A DNA stretch of 64,000 nucleotides, from contig DBYH01000007.1 of NCBI GenBank assembly GCA_002310095.1, positions 11,771 through 75,770 on the forward strand, written 5' to 3'. A program made the translations under genes and the position numbers. The stretch is from Firmicutes bacterium UBA1191 (GTDB taxonomy: Bacteria > Bacillota > Clostridia > Peptostreptococcales > Anaerovoracaceae). Of this stretch, positions 35,013 through 42,522 are shown piece after piece. The notes beneath the pieces are model-generated. The model saw only the letters and a program-made list of their open reading frames with translations. It was not told the DNA's origin and ran no database searches. The first letter of the stretch is position 1, and every line of letters starts with the position of its first letter.

Positions 35013-36404
35013 ATGACTGAAAGAAACATGACATTAGCTTTAGAAGAAGCTAAGAGAGTTGTGGCTATGATCGAAGCGGATGAACTGACTCCTGAGCAGA
35101 AGAAGGCAATTCATGATGATTCAATCAAGAACTTCAACGAAAACGTAAACCCGGGATGGCTTGAATACAGAAAGTCCGTATCAACTGACGCTGCGTTCGT
35201 AGAGTGGGAAGATGAAGGCGATGTATTCAGAGATCTGAACGGCGTTGAGTTTATCGACTGTCTCGGTGGATTCGGTATCTTCGCCTGCGGACACGGCAAC
35301 CCTGAAATCAGGAAGACTGTAATCGCACAGCTGAACAGATACTCACTCCACTCACAGGAACTGGTTGACCCACTTAGAGGTTATCTGGCTCACCTGCTCG
35401 GACTGATCACTCCAGGCGATCTGCAGTATTGCTTCTTCACTAATGGCGGAGCTGAGGCTGTAGAAATGGCTCTGAAGCTGGCAAGACTGGCAACCGGCGG
35501 AAGATGGTACATCTCAACTGTTGGCGCGTTCCACGGCAAGTCCATGGGTGCTATCTCAATGGGCGGCAAGGGCGCTTACAGAGAAGACTACATTCCAATG
35601 GTACAGCAGGTACAGCATGTTAAGTTTGGTGACGCGGAAGCCGCAAGAGTTGCTATCGAGAACCTCGAAGCAGTAGGCGAAAAGGTTGCCGGACTCATCG
35701 TAGAGCCTATCCAGGGCGAAGCTGGCGTTATGATCCCACCTGATGGATACCTCAAGGATCTGAGAGACATCTGCGACGAGCACGGTGTAGCTCTTATCTT
35801 CGACGAGATTCAGGTAGGACTCGGACGTACAGGCACGCTGTGGAGATGCGACCACGAAGGAGTATGCCCTGACATCATGACTTATGGTAAGGCATCATCC
35901 GGTGGTCTGGTACCTATCACTGGTATCATCGCAAGACCTTGGACTTATGACAAGTCAGGCTGCGGAACTGGCGCCCCTGGCAAGATGTTCGAGAATCCAT
36001 GGATCCTCGGATCACCTACCTTCGGCGGTAACCCACTGGCTTGCGCAGCATTCATCTCGACTATCAGATACATGCTGGAGAACGATCTCCCTGCACTGTC
36101 AGCTGCAAAGGGCAAGAAGTATCTGGATGGTCTGCAGAAGCTGCATGAGAAGTATCCAAAGGTACTGACCACATCCAGAGGAGCAGGAATGCTGATCTGC
36201 ATGGAATTCCCTACTGACGAAATCGGCCACGAAGTAACGAAGGCCCTCTTCGCTAGAAAAGTAATGACTGCAGGTACTCTGGTTAACGCTCAGACAGTAA
36301 GAATCGAGCCGCCTCTCGTACAGGCTGACGAGACGATCGACAAGGTTCTGGCTGCTCTGGACGAAGCTCTGGCAGAAGTAGGCAAAGCTTACAACCTTCT
36401 GTAA
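35013..36404 (+). CDS. patA: putrescine aminotransferase (class III, PatA/YgjG type)
   Basis: 463 residues. It transfers an amino group from putrescine to 2-oxoglutarate, giving 4-aminobutanal and glutamate, with PLP on Lys293 (MTYGKASSGGL). The YgjG-type N-terminus VNPGWLEYRKSVS and EFIDCLGGFGIFACGHGNPE, plus LHSQELVDPLRGYLA, distinguish it from acetylornithine aminotransferases. Other PLP contacts: FFTNGGAEAVEMALK, GAFHGKSMGA and IFDEIQVGLGRTG. Codon use is strongly biased to AGA, GTA, GCT and CCA compared with most neighbours, as in highly expressed genes. AGGAGG lies 7 bases before ATG; a structured leader precedes it. Acting on ornithine or cadaverine as well is possible. Confidence 0.9.
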   Translation: MTERNMTLALEEAKRVVAMIEADELTPEQKKAIHDDSIKNFNENVNPGWLEYRKSVSTDAAFVEWEDEGDVFRDLNGVEFIDCLGGFGIFACGHGNPEIRKTVIAQLNRYSLHSQELVDPLRGYLAHLLGLITPGDLQYCFFTNGGAEAVEMALKLARLATGGRWYISTVGAFHGKSMGAISMGGKGAYREDYIPMVQQVQHVKFGDAEAARVAIENLEAVGEKVAGLIVEPIQGEAGVMIPPDGYLKDLRDICDEHGVALIFDEIQVGLGRTGTLWRCDHEGVCPDIMTYGKASSGGLVPITGIIARPWTYDKSGCGTGAPGKMFENPWILGSPTFGGNPLACAAFISTIRYMLENDLPALSAAKGKKYLDGLQKLHEKYPKVLTTSRGAGMLICMEFPTDEIGHEVTKALFARKVMTAGTLVNAQTVRIEPPLVQADETIDKVLAALDEALAEVGKAYNLL

Positions 36405-36440
36405 TTAGAAATTCAGATTATCGGTGTAATATCTAAAAGG

Positions 36441-36479
36441 AAGAGGATCTCCGCCTTCATGGCGGAGGTCTTCTTTTTT
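36441..36479 (+). terminator. terminator of patA
   Basis: AAGAGGATCTCCGCC and GGCGGAGGTCTTCTT pair with two wobble positions around a TTCAT loop, ending in a T-rich run. Confidence 0.88.
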
Positions 36480-36487
36480 GCGCGGAT

Positions 36488-36517
36488 ATGACGCGGCGCG
36501 CGATTCTGATGTATAAT
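36488..36517 (+). promoter_or_regulatory. promoter of PhzF-family gene
   Basis: ATGACG (36488-36493), 18-base spacer and perfect TATAAT (36512-36517), about 45 bases before the ATG. Confidence 0.55.
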
Positions 36518-36561
36518 ACCTTTATCGTTTAAGGTGTTTACGATACCAGGAGGTATGAACC

Positions 36562-37521
36562 ATGAAATTATATATAGCAGACGCCTTCACCAGAGAAGTC
36601 TTCGGCGGCAATCCTGCCGGAGTCGTCATTCTGGGCGAAGGCAATGATTTCCCTGAAGATGAAGTAATGAGAAAGACTGCCGCGGAGCTCAGATATTCCG
36701 AGACGGCCTTTGTAAAATTCCTGTCCGGGGCGGACGCGGACGGCGCCTATGACAAGTTCAACGTACGCTACTTTACGCCGGCGGCCGAAGTCGACCTCTG
36801 CGGACACGCGACAATCGCGACATTCAGCTGCCTCCGCGAGGCGGGTCTGGTCAAGGCTGGCACAACTGTATTCAACAAAACCCTCGCGGGCGATCTCGAC
36901 ATTGTAATTGGTGAAGACTCGATACTCATGGACATGGCCGAACCTGAATATTCGGGAACGATCACTGATGAGACAGAACTCAGGGAATTATATCGGATTC
37001 TCGGACTCGACTACGAAGACAACATTCCTGTTCTGGAGGAACAGTGTCTGGCAAACGGCGGAGACGGCAGCGGTCTGAAACCGGAAATCGTATCAACGGG
37101 ACTTCCGGACATCATGCTTCCGGTCGCGACGAGAGAGGAACTGGCAAAGATGGCTCCGGACTTCGCGGCTCTGACGGAATACACAGGAAAACGCGAGGTG
37201 CTGAGCATACACGCATTCACGCTGGACGGGGGAAAGCACCGCGGCGGCAGCACCAGGGGCGGACGCGACGACGTTGACGCGTACTGCCGCGATTTCGCGC
37301 CGATATGCGATATAGACGAAGAAGCCGCGACCGGCACGGCCAACGGCTCTCTTACACATTATCTTCAGAGAAATGAAATAATCCCTTCCAAAGCCGAGTG
37401 CCTTTTCATCCAGGGCGAAGCCATGGGTCGTCCTTCGGAGATCCGCTCTGTCGCTGACGGCCCGTCGATCAAGGTCGGCGGAAGCGCCGCGATTCTGGCG
37501 GAGGGTGAAATCTATCTGTAA
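36562..37521 (+). CDS. PhzF-family isomerase
   Basis: 319 residues with the DapF-like twin-barrel fold of PhzF proteins: MKLYIADAFTREVFGGNPAGV, the catalytic-glutamate stretch RYSETAFVKF (Glu46 region), RYFTPAAEVDLCGHATIATF and the second-half FAPICDIDEEAATGTANGSL. Phenazine genes are absent, so the natural substrate is unknown, as for most family members. Monocistronic: own promoter, AGGAGG 9 bases before ATG, terminator directly after. Confidence 0.9.
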   Translation: MKLYIADAFTREVFGGNPAGVVILGEGNDFPEDEVMRKTAAELRYSETAFVKFLSGADADGAYDKFNVRYFTPAAEVDLCGHATIATFSCLREAGLVKAGTTVFNKTLAGDLDIVIGEDSILMDMAEPEYSGTITDETELRELYRILGLDYEDNIPVLEEQCLANGGDGSGLKPEIVSTGLPDIMLPVATREELAKMAPDFAALTEYTGKREVLSIHAFTLDGGKHRGGSTRGGRDDVDAYCRDFAPICDIDEEAATGTANGSLTHYLQRNEIIPSKAECLFIQGEAMGRPSEIRSVADGPSIKVGGSAAILAEGEIYL

Positions 37522-37535
37522 ACGCGCAAAAGAAA

Positions 37536-37579
37536 AGTCCCGCAGGTTTCATGCGATTCCTGCGGGACTGTTTTTTATT
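37536..37579 (+). terminator. terminator of PhzF-family gene
   Basis: AGTCCCGCAGG and CCTGCGGGACT, perfect 11-base arms with a 12-base loop, then GTTTTTTATT. It also lies just beyond the stop of the convergent tyrS gene. Confidence 0.9.
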
Positions 37580-37584
37580 GTCTG

Positions 37585-38949
37585 CTATTTGAGTTTGGCG
37601 ATCACTTTCTTCTTCTTGCCTTTTTCAACGAGCATTCCATCTTCGCCGAAGGAGTCCGCCTTGATGAGGGTCTTCGGGTCGGTGATCTTCTCGCCGTCGA
37701 TCTTCAGGCCGCCCTGCTTGATGACGTCCATGGCGTCTCTGTTGCTGCTGGTCAGGCCGAGCTTCGTCAGGAATGCCGCTACTCCCAGTCCGCCAAGTTC
37801 GTTTCCTTCTTTATCCGTGGACTGAAGAGCTTCCGCTCCGATCTCAACAACAGGCAGGTTCTCGATTCCGCCGCCGGCTCCTCCGCCAAAAGCAGCCCGT
37901 GCCGCTTCCTGTGCCTTTGCGGCTTCCTCTTCTCCGTGGACCAGCTTGGTGACTTCAAAGGCCAGAACTTCCTTGGCCTTGTTGATCTCCTGATCCTTGA
38001 GGGAAGCGAGACGTCTTACCTCATCCATCGGCAGGAATGTGAGCATTCTCAGGCACTTCTCAACGTCGGCGTCGCCTACGTTTCTCCAGTACTGGTAGAA
38101 CTCGTACGGCGAAGTCTTCTCAGCGTTGAGCCACAGGGCGCCGCTCTGGGTCTTGCCCATTTTCTTGCCTTCCGAGTTGGTCAGCAGGGAGAATGTCATT
38201 CCGTAGTAGTCGTCCTTACCCAGGAGTTTTCTGGACAGGTCGGCTCCGAAGAGTATGTTGGACCACTGGTCGTTTCCGCCGAACTGGATCTTGCAGTCTA
38301 TGTCACGGGCCAGGCAGTAGAAGTCGTATGACTGGAGAAGCATGTAGTTGAACTCCAGGAATGACAGTCCTCTCTCCATTCTCTGCTTGAAGCATTCCGC
38401 GCGGAGCATTGCGTTGACGCTGAATTTACTCCCAATGTCCCTGATGAATTCCAGGTAATTGAAATCCAGCAGCCAGTCGGCGTTGTTCACGCAAATTGCC
38501 TTGCCTGCTTCAGGTTCCTTGTTGGCTGAGCCTTTGCCCAGAACGCTTCCGCTCGGCGTGTACTCCCACTCCTCATCAAACTCAAGGAATCTGTTGAAGA
38601 GGCTCTTGAACTTAAGCCCGTTCTCGCGGATCGTCTCCTGAGTCATCATCTGTCTCATGTCGGATCTTCCTGACGGGTCTCCGATCATGGTCGTGCCGCC
38701 GCCGATCAGGACCACCGGGGTGTGTCCGAACTTCTGCATGTACATCATGATGATGACCTGCATGAAGTGCCCCACGTGGAGGCTGTCCGCCGTCGGGTCG
38801 AAGCCGATGTAGAACTTAACCTTCTCTCTTCCGAGCAGGTTCCGTATTCCTTCGTCATCTGTCGTCTGTTCAATGAATCCGCGTTCTTTGAGGACGTCGT
38901 ATACGTTATCGAATCTGCTGACGTCATCCGGAATCATGTTAAAATCCAT
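37585..38949 (-). CDS. tyrS: tyrosyl-tRNA synthetase
   Basis: 454 residues, class I synthetase charging tRNA-Tyr. Motifs: FYIGFDPTADSLHVGHF (HIGH equivalent HVGH), tyrosine-site YDFYCLARDIDCKIQFGGNDQW and KMGKT in place of KMSKS. A C-terminal S4 RNA-binding domain (about 380-445) includes RDAMDVIKQGGLKIDGEKI. An alanine/glycine stretch (AAKAQEAARAAFGGGAGGG, about 345-365) links the parts. AGGAG lies upstream of ATG. I see no T-box leader in the 118 bases before it, unlike many Firmicute tyrS genes. Confidence 0.95.
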   Translation of the reverse strand: MDFNMIPDDVSRFDNVYDVLKERGFIEQTTDDEGIRNLLGREKVKFYIGFDPTADSLHVGHFMQVIIMMYMQKFGHTPVVLIGGGTTMIGDPSGRSDMRQMMTQETIRENGLKFKSLFNRFLEFDEEWEYTPSGSVLGKGSANKEPEAGKAICVNNADWLLDFNYLEFIRDIGSKFSVNAMLRAECFKQRMERGLSFLEFNYMLLQSYDFYCLARDIDCKIQFGGNDQWSNILFGADLSRKLLGKDDYYGMTFSLLTNSEGKKMGKTQSGALWLNAEKTSPYEFYQYWRNVGDADVEKCLRMLTFLPMDEVRRLASLKDQEINKAKEVLAFEVTKLVHGEEEAAKAQEAARAAFGGGAGGGIENLPVVEIGAEALQSTDKEGNELGGLGVAAFLTKLGLTSSNRDAMDVIKQGGLKIDGEKITDPKTLIKADSFGEDGMLVEKGKKKKVIAKLK

Positions 38950-39004
38950 ATTGCTTTATCTCCTGTCTGTATGTATTTTTGCAGTCTGTAAAAATGAGAA
39001 CCAA

Positions 39005-39033
39005 AGCAGACCCGCAGAGTGCTGCGGGCTGCT
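39005..39033 (-). terminator. weak terminator-like hairpin after upp
   Basis: CCCGCAG-AGTG-CTGCGGG with imperfect outer pairing lies between upp and tyrS. The minus-strand T run comes some 12 bases after the stem, so readthrough into tyrS is likely. Confidence 0.35.
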
Positions 39034-39067
39034 CTGGGTTGTTTCTGATGTTTATGCTTTTCCGATC

Positions 39068-39697
39068 TTACTTGGTTCCGAAGATCCTGTCGCCTGCGTC
39101 GCCGAGACCCGGTACGATGTACGCGTTCTCGTTGAGGCACTCGTCCTTGGCCGCGATGTAGATGTCTACATCAGGGTGAGCCTTCTGAAGCACTTCGATT
39201 CCTTCAGGAGCTGCGATGAGGCACATGAATGTGATGTCCTTGCCGCCTCTCTCCTTGACGAAGTCGATGGCCGCCACTGCGCTTCCGCCTGTCGCGAGCA
39301 TCGGGTCAGTAACGAGGATCTTCCTCTTGTCGATGTCTTCAGGCATCTTGCAGTAGTACTCGTGCGGCTCGTGGGTTACAGGATCTCTGTAAAGTCCGAT
39401 GTGTCCTACCTTGGCATTCGGGATGATCTTCTGGATTCCTTCGACCATTCCCAGTCCGGCTCTGAGGATCGGTACGATGGCGACGTCCAGACCCTTCAGC
39501 ATCTTGACGGTCGTTGGACAGATCGGCGTTTCGATCTCAACATCTTCGAGTTCCAGATCTCTGGTGGATTCGAATGTCATGAGCATTGCGATTTCCTCAA
39601 CCAGCTGTCTGAAATCCTTGGTGCCCGTCTCCTTCTGTCTGATAAGAGCGACTTTGTGCTGAATTAACGGATGATCGAAAACATAGATTTTTCCCAT
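39068..39697 (-). CDS. upp: uracil phosphoribosyltransferase
   Basis: 209 residues. Converts uracil and PRPP to UMP in pyrimidine salvage. The family N-terminus HPLIQHKVALIRQKETGTKD, the IVPILRAGLGMVEG loop and the PRPP-binding ILVTDPMLATGGSAVAAID are intact, and the uracil-binding C-terminus YIVPGLGDAGDRIFG is present. It follows rpiB by 63 bases in a prfA-Sua5-rpiB-upp order common in Firmicutes. Confidence 0.97.
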   Translation of the reverse strand: MGKIYVFDHPLIQHKVALIRQKETGTKDFRQLVEEIAMLMTFESTRDLELEDVEIETPICPTTVKMLKGLDVAIVPILRAGLGMVEGIQKIIPNAKVGHIGLYRDPVTHEPHEYYCKMPEDIDKRKILVTDPMLATGGSAVAAIDFVKERGGKDITFMCLIAAPEGIEVLQKAHPDVDIYIAAKDECLNENAYIVPGLGDAGDRIFGTK

Positions 39698-39760
39698 TTT
39701 TTCCTGCCTTTCTTCTTTTGAAAAAAACTGCTATAACTTATCGCGTTTCCGCGCATTTAA

Positions 39761-40192
39761 CTACATCTCGTCGAGCATGTCCGTCCGGCGCTTGTGCCTG
39801 CCTCCCTCGAACTCCGTATCGAGAAACGCCTTCACGATTTCCAGGGCCAGCTCCGGATCCGTGGTCCTGCCGCCCAGGGCCAGCATGTTGGCGTTGTTGT
39901 GCTTTCTCGTCAGCTCCGCCATCTCGACGCTGGTGCAAAGACCGCATCTGATGCCTTTGACTTTGTTGGCGGCTATGGATATGCCGATGCCCGTGCCGCA
40001 GCATACGATGCCGCAGTCAGCCTTGCCGCCGGCCACCGCTTCCGCGCAGGCCTTGCCGTAGATCGGGTAGTCCACCGACTCCTCACTTGTGGTTCCCAGG
40101 TCGACGATCTTCTCGCCGCGCTGTCTTAGATACTCCTTGATGGTTTCCTTGAGCGCGAATCCGCCGTGGTCGCTCGCTACTGCTATAAGCAT
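39761..40192 (-). CDS. rpiB: ribose-5-phosphate isomerase B
   Basis: 143 residues of the RpiB/LacAB family, interconverting ribose 5-phosphate and ribulose 5-phosphate. Visible: substrate-binding ASDHGGFALKE, catalytic cysteine loop GIVCCGTGIGISIAANK (Cys66 region), and RHNNANMLALGGR. It lies 21 bases after the Sua5 gene in the conserved gene block. Allose-phosphate isomerase activity is a known side reaction of the family. Confidence 0.95.
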   Translation of the reverse strand: MLIAVASDHGGFALKETIKEYLRQRGEKIVDLGTTSEESVDYPIYGKACAEAVAGGKADCGIVCCGTGIGISIAANKVKGIRCGLCTSVEMAELTRKHNNANMLALGGRTTDPELALEIVKAFLDTEFEGGRHKRRTDMLDEM

Positions 40193-40213
40193 GATTTCCT
40201 CCAGTCGTATAAA

Positions 40214-41257
40214 CTACACTTTGACGATATTGTATCCCGCTGACTTGAGCATCCTGTTCATGACCGCGAAGCCTACGCCGTCGCTGTCGCTCAGGGCTCC
40301 CGCCAGTATCATGTCAACGCCTTCGCTGTCCAGGTCGCGCAGTCTCGCGAAGAAGTCGTGGGCCGCTTCAAGAAAGGCCTTCTCTTCAAAGAGGATGACT
40401 CCAACGCTGTTGCCGATTCCCTCGTTCAGCTTCTTCAGCCTCTCTATCTCCGCCTGGACCTTTGTCCGCTCGCCTTCTACGATGAGCATCTGCGCCTTCG
40501 GCGCGTAGTGCTTGTACTTCATGCCCGGCGACTTCGGCTGAAAGTCCGCCTCGTCCGCTCCGTTGGCCGGGTCCAGCTGGACGTACTTCGATGCTTCGGT
40601 CAGGGACTTGTCGTATTTCACTTCTCTTCCCAGGGCAGCCTCGATGGCCTCCGCCGTGATGATTCCAGGACGCAGTATGGTCGGCTCATCACCCGTAAGG
40701 TCCAGCACTGTGGACTCGATTCCCACTCTGCAGTCTTCGCCCTCGATTATGGCGTCGACTCTTCCCATCATGTCGGCGATAACGTCCTTCGCCCTGGTCG
40801 GGCTGGGTCCTCCTGAGAGATTGGCGCTCGGCGCCGCTATAGGGCAGCATGCCGCGCTGATGAGATCCCTTGCCACCTGGCTGTCCGGAAGTCTGACCGC
40901 AACCGTGTCCAGTCCGCCCGTCGTTCTGTCCGGAACTTCCGGTCTCTTCTTCACCACGATCGTCAGCGGTCCCGGCCAGAAGTTGTCTATTATCTCGACT
41001 ATCTGCGGCGAGAGCATCCTGGTCAGCTGTCCGATGTCGCTGGCCCTTGATATGTGCACGATCATCGGGTTGTCGCTCGGTCTGCCCTTTGCTTCATAGA
41101 TCTTTCCGACCGCCTCGGCGTTCATGGCGTCCGCCCCCAGTCCGTAGACAGTCTCCGTCGGAAAGGCTACAAGGCCTCCCCTCCTTATGATCTTCGCCGC
41201 TGTCTGTATGTCTTCTTTTGTCGGTTTGAGTATTAACGTGTTCTTCTTATCTGTCAT
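40214..41257 (-). CDS. ywlC: L-threonylcarbamoyladenylate synthase (Sua5/YwlC)
   Basis: 347 residues. Makes threonylcarbamoyl-AMP from Thr, bicarbonate and ATP for the t6A37 modification of ANN-decoding tRNAs. The YrdC domain is at about 13-210 (KIIRRGGLVAFPTETVYGLG, KGRPSDNPMIVHIS, PIAAPSANLSGGPSPTRA); a linker with SPGMKYKHYAPKA (near 238) leads into the C-terminal Sua5 domain. Usually prmC lies between prfA and this gene in Firmicutes; here only 14 bases separate them. Confidence 0.95.
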   Translation of the reverse strand: MTDKKNTLILKPTKEDIQTAAKIIRRGGLVAFPTETVYGLGADAMNAEAVGKIYEAKGRPSDNPMIVHISRASDIGQLTRMLSPQIVEIIDNFWPGPLTIVVKKRPEVPDRTTGGLDTVAVRLPDSQVARDLISAACCPIAAPSANLSGGPSPTRAKDVIADMMGRVDAIIEGEDCRVGIESTVLDLTGDEPTILRPGIITAEAIEAALGREVKYDKSLTEASKYVQLDPANGADEADFQPKSPGMKYKHYAPKAQMLIVEGERTKVQAEIERLKKLNEGIGNSVGVILFEEKAFLEAAHDFFARLRDLDSEGVDMILAGALSDSDGVGFAVMNRMLKSAGYNIVKV

Positions 41258-41271
41258 CGCATCCGGGCGGT

Positions 41272-42333
41272 TTAGAATTCCGCCATCTTTCTGGCCTGAT
41301 CGTCGGTGATGAGGCCGTCGATTATCTCATCAAGATCCCCGTCGAGGAAGGTGTCCAGCTTGTAGAGAGTAAGCCCGATCCTGTGATCTGACACTCTGCC
41401 TTGCGGGAAGTTGTATGTCCTGATTCTCTCGCTTCTGTCGCCGGAGCCCACCTGGCTCTTTCTCTGTCCCGCGATCTCCTCCTGCTGCTTCTGCATCTCC
41501 AGGTCATAGAGTCTCGCCTTGAGGACCTTAAACGCCTTGTCCTTGTTCTTTATCTGGGACTTTTCGTCCTGGCAGGTCACTACCAGTCCCGTCGGTTCGT
41601 GAGTCAGTCTGACTGCCGAGTCCGTAGTGTTTACGCACTGGCCGCCGTTGCCCGACGCACGGTAAACATCGACTCTGACGTCGTTCGGATCCAGATCGAC
41701 CTCGACGTCATCGACCTCCGGAAGCACCGCCACAGTCGCTGCGGAAGTGTGCACCCTGCCGCTGGACTCTGTCTCCGGTACACGCTGCACCCTGTGGGCG
41801 CCGCTCTCGAACTTGAGCCTGGAATATGCTCCCTTGCCTTTGATCAGCATGACAGCTTCCTTGACGCCGCCCATTCCCGTCTCGCTCATGTCCATGAGTT
41901 CGGTCTTCCAGCGGTTGCGCTCGGCGTAGCGGGTGTACATCCTCAGAAGGTCCGCGCCGAAGAGTGCTGCTTCCTCGCCGCCGGTGCCGGCTCTTATCTC
42001 GAGGATTACGTTCTTCTCATCGTTAGGATCCTTAGGCAAAAGCAGGACTTTCAGTTCGTCTTCCGTCCTGGCAATGGTTTCCTCGAGATCGCCCATCTCC
42101 ATCTTGGCCAGCTCTCTCATCTCCTCATCGCCGTCTTCAAGCATTTCCTTCGCTTCGGCCAGGTCTCCCTTCGCTTTCTTGTACTCCGTATATTTCTTGA
42201 CGACAGGCTCCATCTCGCCCATTTCCTTGATGTATTTCTGCCACTCAGGCTGGTTGTTTATCACATCAGGATCCGAGACTTTTCTGGACAGTTCGTCGTA
42301 TTTTTCAGTTATGAAATCCAGTTTATCGAACAT
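41272..42333 (-). CDS. prfA: peptide chain release factor 1
   Basis: 353 residues; of two consecutive ATGs the second is 6 bases from GGAG and is preferred. Recognises UAA and UAG: the tripeptide anticodon PxT is PET in RVPETESSGRVHTSA, and peptidyl-tRNA hydrolysis depends on GGQ in RASGNGGQCVNTTDSAVR (about 231-233). Family stretch IRAGTGGEEAALF is present. It is the first gene of the Sua5-rpiB-upp block, with its own promoter. No prmC, the GGQ methyltransferase gene normally next, is in the window. Confidence 0.96.
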   Translation of the reverse strand: MFDKLDFITEKYDELSRKVSDPDVINNQPEWQKYIKEMGEMEPVVKKYTEYKKAKGDLAEAKEMLEDGDEEMRELAKMEMGDLEETIARTEDELKVLLLPKDPNDEKNVILEIRAGTGGEEAALFGADLLRMYTRYAERNRWKTELMDMSETGMGGVKEAVMLIKGKGAYSRLKFESGAHRVQRVPETESSGRVHTSAATVAVLPEVDDVEVDLDPNDVRVDVYRASGNGGQCVNTTDSAVRLTHEPTGLVVTCQDEKSQIKNKDKAFKVLKARLYDLEMQKQQEEIAGQRKSQVGSGDRSERIRTYNFPQGRVSDHRIGLTLYKLDTFLDGDLDEIIDGLITDDQARKMAEF

Positions 42334-42371
42334 CATTTTCTCCTTGTTTTCAGGCTTATTCCTAATCTGAT

Positions 42372-42400
42372 ATTATACCACAGAGATCATTGTTTTAGAA
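42372..42400 (-). promoter_or_regulatory. prfA promoter
   Basis: Minus-strand TTCTAA (42395-42400), 17 bases, then extended -10 TGGTATAAT (TATAAT at 42372-42377). About 35 bases of leader. Confidence 0.65.
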
Positions 42401-42456
42401 GACCGCGCGCTCCAAAATGTTCATCTCATTGAAAGAGTTTTTTCATTTAATAATAA

Positions 42457-42486
42457 AGGCGAAGATGATTGTTCATCTCCGCCCTT
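42457..42486 (-). terminator. terminator of the giant surface protein gene
   Basis: Arms GGCGAAGATGA and TCATCTCCGCC pair with one mismatch around TTGT. It lies some 40 bases after the stop of the large gene, with a T/A-rich stretch following on the minus strand. Confidence 0.55.
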
Positions 42487-42522
42487 GTTTTTTGTCTTCT
42501 GCTCTGTAATGTCCTGACTCAG

